A DNA stretch of 64,000 nt from the NCBI GenBank assembly GCA_963840095.1, contig CAWIXN010000005.1, forward strand, positions 682,001-746,000, given 5' to 3'. A program made the translations under genes and the position numbers. The notes beneath the pieces were generated by a model. It worked only from the letters and a program-made list of their open reading frames with translations, had not been told where the DNA came from and made no database searches. How positions within the stretch are numbered: position 1 is the first letter of the stretch; each line of letters opens with the position of its first letter. Positions 59,490 through 64,000 of the stretch are shown here, one piece after another. The DNA comes from DATBGO01 sp963840095 (GTDB lineage: Bacteria > Actinomycetota > Actinomycetes > Streptosporangiales > Streptosporangiaceae).

Positions 59490-60407
59490 TTACCTGGTCT
59501 CGGTGATCTCCGGGCCCCGGTCGAACGGATTCGGGAACTGCTGACCGTCAGCGGCTTGCGCCATCTGCTCCTCGAGGGCGCGACGGGCGTCTTCGGGCAG
59601 CCGGATCTCTAGCAGGTCCCGCGGCGGCGCGGGATGGTCGCCCCGCACCACGACTACGTCGGCGAAGAGTTCTTCGAACGGCCTGGCCAGCTCGGGCCGG
59701 CCCGCCGCCGGGCCGCTGATCACGCCACGGAGGAACCAGCGGGGCCCGTCGACGCCCATGAACCTGACCTGCTGCAGGGGCTGGCGGCGCTGCCCAGGCT
59801 CAGCGGCATTGATCCGGGCGTGCAGCTCGGCGCCGAACGGGCCCTGGGCTTCCGTGGCATCTCCGCCCGACTTGGCCACCTCCTCGGCGATCTCGACCCG
59901 GACCTCATCCCAGAGCCCGCTGGTCTTCGGTGCGGCGAACGCCTGCAGCTGGAGCGCGCTCTCGCCGCGCACGATGGCGATCCAGACACCCTGGTCCTCG
60001 GCCATGTTGACCTGCACGTCCAGGCCTTCCCGGGCCGGCACGAGCAGGCTGCCGAAATCCATCCGCTCACTGGCCGGGTAGCTTCCGGCCCCGTCCCACG
60101 GCCCTGAACCCGCTGGCTCGTCGGCCACACTGCTCTGATAGCCGCCGCGGGGCGCCCGAGCGTGGGCTCCGGTCGGCTGGCCCCGGTCGCCGGCCCGGGT
60201 ATCGTCCTCGAACGCCGCGTCGTCCTCGAACCCCGCGTCGTCGTCGAACCCCGCGTCGTCAAACTCGGCGTCCTCGAACTCCGCGTCATCATCGAAGTCT
60301 GTGTCGTCGCCAAATTCCGGATAACCCTCGGAGCCGGCCTCGTCCCGCGCATCGGCCCGGTCAAGACCACGCTCATCCGCCTCATCGCGGCGACGCCTTC
60401 GGAACAC
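59490..60407 (-). CDS. DUF3710 family protein
   Basis: The 305-aa actinobacterial protein has a highly acidic N-terminal tail (residues 30-75) of repeated DDAEFEDAEFDD-like units. The conserved domain is at the C-terminal two thirds (MDFGSLLVPAREGLDVQVNM, VRVEIAEEVAKSGGDATEAQ, GPRWFLRGVISGPAA). Function unknown; it is linked to dut in most actinobacteria. The start is ATG 60407. No OB-fold or DUF3159 gene lies between it and ceoC, unlike in Streptomyces. Confidence 0.9.
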   Translation of the reverse strand: MFRRRRRDEADERGLDRADARDEAGSEGYPEFGDDTDFDDDAEFEDAEFDDAGFDDDAGFEDDAAFEDDTRAGDRGQPTGAHARAPRGGYQSSVADEPAGSGPWDGAGSYPASERMDFGSLLVPAREGLDVQVNMAEDQGVWIAIVRGESALQLQAFAAPKTSGLWDEVRVEIAEEVAKSGGDATEAQGPFGAELHARINAAEPGQRRQPLQQVRFMGVDGPRWFLRGVISGPAAGRPELARPFEELFADVVVVRGDHPAPPRDLLEIRLPEDARRALEEQMAQAADGQQFPNPFDRGPEITETR

Positions 60408-60419
60408 CCCGCACGCTCC

Positions 60420-60929
60420 TTACTTCCGCACTGGAAACTCATGTCCGCCCGCAGGCTCGCTGGCTGCGTGTCCGCCTGTCGACCCGAACCCACCATCTCC
60501 CCTGGCCGAGCCAGGCAGCGTCTCAACTTCCCGGAAAACCGGACGTTCCACGCGCTGGACTACGAGCTGGGCGATCCGGTCCCCGCGCTTGAAGCGCACC
60601 GGGGTGTCGGCGTCGGTGTTGAGCAGGGTCACCCTGATCTCGCCACGGTACCCGGCATCTACAGTGCCTGGCGCATTCACGATCGTGACGCCATGCCGCG
60701 CCGCCAGCCCGGACCGCGGATGCACGAATGCGGCGTAGCCGTCGGGCAGCGCGATCGCGACACCGGTCGGCACGGCCGCGCGAGCGCCCGGCGCGAGTTC
60801 CACGTCCGCGGCGGCGAACAGATCGGCGCCGGCATCCCCCGGATGAGCCCGGCTGGGCAGCGGAAGACCGGGGTCCAGCCGCTTGATCAGTACCTGGACC
60901 CGGTCAGGCTCGCCGTCCGCGAGCGGCAT
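60420..60929 (-). CDS. dut: Deoxyuridine 5'-triphosphate nucleotidohydrolase
   Basis: Trimeric dUTPase converts dUTP to dUMP and keeps uracil out of DNA. The 169-aa protein shows the five motifs: AHPGDAGADLFAAADVEL, HPRSGLAARHGVTIVNAPGT, VDAGYRGEIRVTLLNTD, RFKRGDRIAQLVVQ and the C-terminal GDGGFGSTGGH (P-loop-like motif V). It is 13 bp upstream of DUF3710 on the same strand. Confidence 0.97.
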   Translation of the reverse strand: MPLADGEPDRVQVLIKRLDPGLPLPSRAHPGDAGADLFAAADVELAPGARAAVPTGVAIALPDGYAAFVHPRSGLAARHGVTIVNAPGTVDAGYRGEIRVTLLNTDADTPVRFKRGDRIAQLVVQRVERPVFREVETLPGSARGDGGFGSTGGHAASEPAGGHEFPVRK

Positions 60930-61114
60930 GGGTCACCATCCCTCGGAGTTGCCGGTGCACGGACGTGACCCTACCGCCGGGTTGGCTGGAGGGCGGCGCG
61001 GACCGTGACGATAGATCACCGGTGCGCGGTTGCCGGGTGCCGGTCCGGGACAGCAACCGACGCGCCGTCGGCCGGGATTAACCCAGGATAACGATGACGG
61101 CTCGCCGGCCGGGA

Positions 61115-63235
61115 TCAGTCCGGCGGAGCCGACGCCTGCCCGCCCGGCACCGGCCCGCCCAGCACATCCGGCCCGCCAGGTACCACTGCCCCGCCAGCCA
61201 GCGCTGCCCCGCCAGCCAGCGCTCCGCGTGGCACAACGCCGTCAGCTAGCGCCCTGCCGAGGGACAGCACCGCTGAGCCTGCCACGCCTGACTCGGGCCC
61301 GGCCGCACCGCCACCGCCCGGCGCACCCGCACCGCCTGGCGCACCCGCACCGCCCGCCGCACCCGCACCGCCCGGCATGCCCGCACCGCCCGCACCGCCC
61401 GCACCGCCCGCACTGCCTGGCGTGGCCGTGTCGGCCGTGCCAGCGTCGTAGGCGCCCGCCGCGCCGTAGGGCCCAGTTGCCCCGCCGGATATCGCACCTC
61501 CGCCCGGCGGCCCAGCCGCGCCCGGCGGCCCGGGCTGGCCGCGCTGGTCACGGCGCAGATGCGGCCACGCATAACTGATCGCGGCGGCTGCGGGCACGGC
61601 CACGATGGCGCCTGCTATCCCGGCGATAACGCCGCCGACCGCTAGGACCAGGATGATCGCGAGGGGATGCAGCCGCACGATCCGGCCCACCACCAACGGT
61701 TGCAGGAGGTGGCTTTCTAGCTGGTTTTCCGCCAGGAAGACAACCAGCAGGATGACCGCCGCGATCCAGCCCTTGGTGCCGAGAGTCACCAGGATCGCAA
61801 GCGCCCCGGCCACCAGGATCCCAACCAGCGGCACATAGGCGGCGAGGAACACCAGGATGATCAGGGGCACGAGGAGCGGAACGCCGAGGATCCACAGGGC
61901 CAGGCCGATGAACACGGCGTGGATGGCCGCCACCGCCGTAGTGCCGCGGATGTAGTTGACCAGCGCGACCCAGGCCGCGCCGCCAGCATTGTCCGCGCGC
62001 CGCTTTGACTCGGGCGACAGCCCCTTCGTCAGGTAGACCCAGATCCGCTCGCCATCCTTGAGCAGGAAGAAAGTCACGAACAGCATGAGGACCAGGCCGG
62101 TCAGCAGCTCAAGGAAGATCTTGCTGCCGGTCAGCACCGTGCCTGCCACCTGCGACTTGTGCTGTGAGAGGAACTTGACCAGCTGGCCGGACAATTCCTG
62201 CAGTCGCTTGCTGCTGATGTGAAACGGGCTGCCCGCCAGCGACGCCTGCACCTGGTGAGCGGTGTGCTTCACCTCGGTGGCCAGCGTCGGATAGTCGGCA
62301 CTGACCCGGGTGGCGGCCAGCGTTACCAGCCCGGCAAGTACGACGACCGCAACCAGCACGGTGCACCATGTGGCGGCGAGCGCGGGCAGGCCAGCCCGGC
62401 GCAGCCGCGCCGTGAACGGCTGCAGCAGCGCGGTCAGCAGCAGGGCGGCTATGCACGGCAGGACGACCAGGCGTAGCGTGCTGGCCACCCGGAAGGTGAC
62501 GTATATCAGCAGGCCGACCAGGAGCAGCCGCCATGACCAGGCGGCCGCCCGCTGCAGCAAGCCCGGCACCTGGGGCTCGGCCGGCCTGCGGGCCGGAAAT
62601 TCCGGCTGCGCCGGGCCCGGCCAGACGTCCTGGGCCCCAGTGCCGCCCGGCTCCCAGGCACCGCCCTTCGCCCCGGTACCGCCCTGGGACCCGGTACCGC
62701 CCTGCGTCCCCGCACCGCCCTGCGTCCCGGTCGAGGTGCCGGCCTGAGCCCCGGTCCTAGCCCCGGTCGCGCTCCCGACCCAGGTCCCGGCACCTGGCTG
62801 ACTCCCGGCGGGCGCCTCCTCCCGCGCGCCCGGCCGCGCGCCGGGACCTGGCTGCGCGCCGGGACCTGACTGCGCGCCGGGACCTGACTGCGTCAGCTGC
62901 CGGAACCCGAGCGCGGCCGCCCGCAGCACCCGCCCCATCCCCTCAGCCAGGCCACCAGCCTCACCTCCGGCCGGGCCCCGTGCCTCACCTCCGGCCGGGC
63001 CCCGTGCCTCACCTCCGGCCGGGCCCCGTGCCTCACCTCCGGCCGGGCCCCGTGCCCCGCTGTCATCCAGCACGCTGTCCCCGCTCTCACCGGGCCTGCC
63101 CGGCCCGCCATCCGCTAGCCGGCCCCCGCCGCCTGCGTCGTTAGGCGCGGCATTTTCATGCCCGCCCCCGGCGGCACTACCGTGATCAGGAATCGTCCTG
63201 CCATGCCTCGTCCGCCAGCCCGTCATGCTCACCAT
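61115..63235 (-). CDS. AI-2E family (UPF0118) membrane protein with long low-complexity ends
   Basis: The 706-aa protein has a core of about 330 residues with eight helices typical of the AI-2E transporter/YhhT family: RVASTLRLVVLPCIAALLLT, PALAATWCTVLVAVVVLAGL, LTGLVLMLFVTFFLLKDGE and the conserved LIILVFLAAYVPLVGILVAG. Members act as solute carriers or sodium/proton antiporters; substrate unknown. The N-terminal 190 and C-terminal 150 residues are Gly/Pro/Ala-rich with DNA repeats at both ends. ATG 63235 (MVSMTGWRTRHG) or 63226 is the start. Confidence 0.85.
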   Translation of the reverse strand: MVSMTGWRTRHGRTIPDHGSAAGGGHENAAPNDAGGGGRLADGGPGRPGESGDSVLDDSGARGPAGGEARGPAGGEARGPAGGEARGPAGGEAGGLAEGMGRVLRAAALGFRQLTQSGPGAQSGPGAQPGPGARPGAREEAPAGSQPGAGTWVGSATGARTGAQAGTSTGTQGGAGTQGGTGSQGGTGAKGGAWEPGGTGAQDVWPGPAQPEFPARRPAEPQVPGLLQRAAAWSWRLLLVGLLIYVTFRVASTLRLVVLPCIAALLLTALLQPFTARLRRAGLPALAATWCTVLVAVVVLAGLVTLAATRVSADYPTLATEVKHTAHQVQASLAGSPFHISSKRLQELSGQLVKFLSQHKSQVAGTVLTGSKIFLELLTGLVLMLFVTFFLLKDGERIWVYLTKGLSPESKRRADNAGGAAWVALVNYIRGTTAVAAIHAVFIGLALWILGVPLLVPLIILVFLAAYVPLVGILVAGALAILVTLGTKGWIAAVILLVVFLAENQLESHLLQPLVVGRIVRLHPLAIILVLAVGGVIAGIAGAIVAVPAAAAISYAWPHLRRDQRGQPGPPGAAGPPGGGAISGGATGPYGAAGAYDAGTADTATPGSAGGAGGAGGAGMPGGAGAAGGAGAPGGAGAPGGGGAAGPESGVAGSAVLSLGRALADGVVPRGALAGGAALAGGAVVPGGPDVLGGPVPGGQASAPPD
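62959..63056 (-). repeat. 24-bp tandem repeat in AI-2E gene
   Basis: Four copies of a 24-bp unit (core CCTCACCTCCGGCCGGGCCC) encode GARGPAGGEA-type peptides near the N-terminus. Shorter GCGCCGGGACCTG repeats lie at 62838-62890 and GCACCCGCACCGCC repeats at 61310-61415 in the C-terminal part. Confidence 0.85.
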
Positions 63236-63256
63236 GTAACCAACTACCGTTGACGA

Positions 63257-63733
63257 ATGCGCGCCTACCATGAACAGCTCCGCGTGCCGGCCTCCTGGTG
63301 GGTGCTCGGCATGTTCACCGCCGTCACCCTTGCCACCACCCTCTGGGCGGGATTCAGTCTGTTCGTGGCCTTTGCGTGTTACGTAGTGTTCGGCGGCGGA
63401 TGCGCGGCCGCGCTCTTGCTGTACGGACATGTCACCATCGAGGTGACCAACGGCCAATTGCGCGCCGGATCGGCGCTGTTGCCGCTGAGCGAAGCGGGCG
63501 AAGTTGCAGCCCTGACCGACGCTCAGGCCCGGGTGCTCCGCGGCCCGAGGGCCGACCCTTCGGCTTTCATGCTCATCCGGCCCTACCTGAGGCGCGCCGT
63601 CTATATCGAGGTCATCAGCGGCGGCCAGGCCCCGCCATACTGGCTGCTCGGCACCAGGCGGCCTGCGGAGCTTGCCGCCGCGATTCAGAGATCGCGACCG
63701 GAGGCCCGCGCCAGCGGCAGCCCCATGGGATGA
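63257..63733 (+). CDS. DUF3093 family membrane protein
   Basis: The 158-aa protein begins MRAYHEQLRVPASWWVLGMF, then a second helix (FVAFACYVVFGGGCAAALLL) and a C-terminal domain with the conserved VYIEVISGGQAPPYWLLGTR stretch. Actinobacterial, function unknown, usually near dut. It is divergent from the AI-2E gene. Confidence 0.9.
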   Translation: MRAYHEQLRVPASWWVLGMFTAVTLATTLWAGFSLFVAFACYVVFGGGCAAALLLYGHVTIEVTNGQLRAGSALLPLSEAGEVAALTDAQARVLRGPRADPSAFMLIRPYLRRAVYIEVISGGQAPPYWLLGTRRPAELAAAIQRSRPEARASGSPMG

Positions 63734-63762
63734 TCTGCAGACGGCCAACGGAGGGATGTCGA

Positions 63763-64000
63763 ATGTCAGGCAAGCAGGGAGACACGGGCGCGCGAGCAGT
63801 CAACGGACTGGTCGGCATAGCCGCGGCTTTCGCTGCCCGCAAGGTGATCATCTTTGCCGGGAGGAAGCTCACCGGCAAGGAACCACCAGAGCATCCGGAG
63901 GATCCGCAGGTCTCGCTGCGCGACGCACTCGTCTGGGGGATCGTGATCGCCGCGGGCGTCCATACCGCCCGGTTGCTCGCGACCCGCGCGGTGGCCGGGC
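63763..64000 (+). CDS. DUF4235 family protein, 3' end outside window
   Basis: ATG 63763 with GGAGGG nine bases upstream; 79 codons are seen to the right edge. MSGKQGDTGARAVNGLVGIA, a helix (AAFAARKVIIFAGRKLTGKE) and VSLRDALVWGIVIAAGVHTA match DUF4235, a small membrane family of unknown function. In Streptomyces DUF4193 and DUF3093 are neighbours, which fits this order. Confidence 0.85.
   Translation, partial: MSGKQGDTGARAVNGLVGIAAAFAARKVIIFAGRKLTGKEPPEHPEDPQVSLRDALVWGIVIAAGVHTARLLATRAVAG

Overview
The window is high-GC DNA with actinobacterial codon use: many GTG and a few TTG starts, and 4- to 8-bp stop/start overlaps. The conserved clusters match Streptomyces/Streptosporangiales gene order: hemE next to DUF3000-rnd, ppk-mutT1, dxs, acnA, the paired TrkA proteins CeoB/CeoC, and DUF3710-dut-(AI-2E family)-DUF3093-DUF4235. 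F420-type luciferase-like oxidoreductases, a LigD-type polymerase and FprA fit the same group. No rRNA, tRNA, CRISPR array, intact transposase or prophage was seen. Species-level assignment is not possible from this sequence alone.

Layout. 1-5.4 kb: secreted phosphoesterase (runs off the left edge), hemE, a small Cys-rich protein, DUF3000 and RNase D. 5.5-10.6 kb: an accessory stretch rich in damaged genes (frameshifted ogt, truncated TetR, frameshifted SnoaL-like protein, internally deleted VOC protein) among intact DMT exporter/Lrp, methyltransferase and VOC genes. 10.9-19.4 kb: DUF1707 protein, LanC-like protein, mutT1-ppk, an F420-type oxidoreductase, a secreted L,D-transpeptidase-like protein and a trypsin-like protease. 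19.7-28 kb: fprA, dxs, an alpha/beta-hydrolase fragment, a frameshifted MFS gene and acnA with a repeated operator-like element. 28-34.4 kb: small membrane proteins, a GAF protein, type II NADH dehydrogenase, fumarylacetoacetase with its partner, and a GNAT protein. 34.6-41.3 kb: membrane protein, broken aldo/keto reductase, QacA-type MFS, a repeat-rich membrane protein and a lipoprotein. 41.5-45.9 kb: TrpB2, DeoR-MFS, Uma2 nuclease. 46-52.4 kb: an unknown two-gene cassette followed by remnants of an AAA ATPase and a response regulator, an orphan peptide-ABC permease, a LuxR remnant and a frameshifted MocR regulator. 52.4-64 kb: EamA exporter, LigD-type polymerase, YceI, F420-type oxidoreductase, TRAM RNA methyltransferase, CeoB-CeoC, DUF3710-dut, AI-2E family protein, DUF3093 and DUF4235.

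How it works together. The intact genes are mostly housekeeping: heme (HemE), isoprenoids (Dxs), TCA cycle (AcnA), respiration (Ndh), polyphosphate and nucleotide sanitation (Ppk, MutT1-like, Dut), tyrosine catabolism (FahA), potassium uptake control (CeoB/C) and RNA maturation (RNase D, TRAM methyltransferase). The accessory genes between them show about a dozen lesions: single-base frameshifts, a nonsense codon, internal deletions that keep both gene ends, and one 39-bp micro-inversion inside a response-regulator fragment. All long core genes are open, and deletions and inversions are not typical base-calling errors, so I read this mainly as real decay of accessory genes, although the isolated frameshifts could be assembly errors. 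The most unusual items are the micro-inversion, the paired dyads at 6.6 kb and upstream of acnA, the long hairpins at 23.4 and 29.7 kb, the stand-alone LanC-like protein with a Cys-Cys-Gly metal motif, and the unknown cassette at 46-49 kb. I did not find a convincing complete new defence or biosynthetic system.
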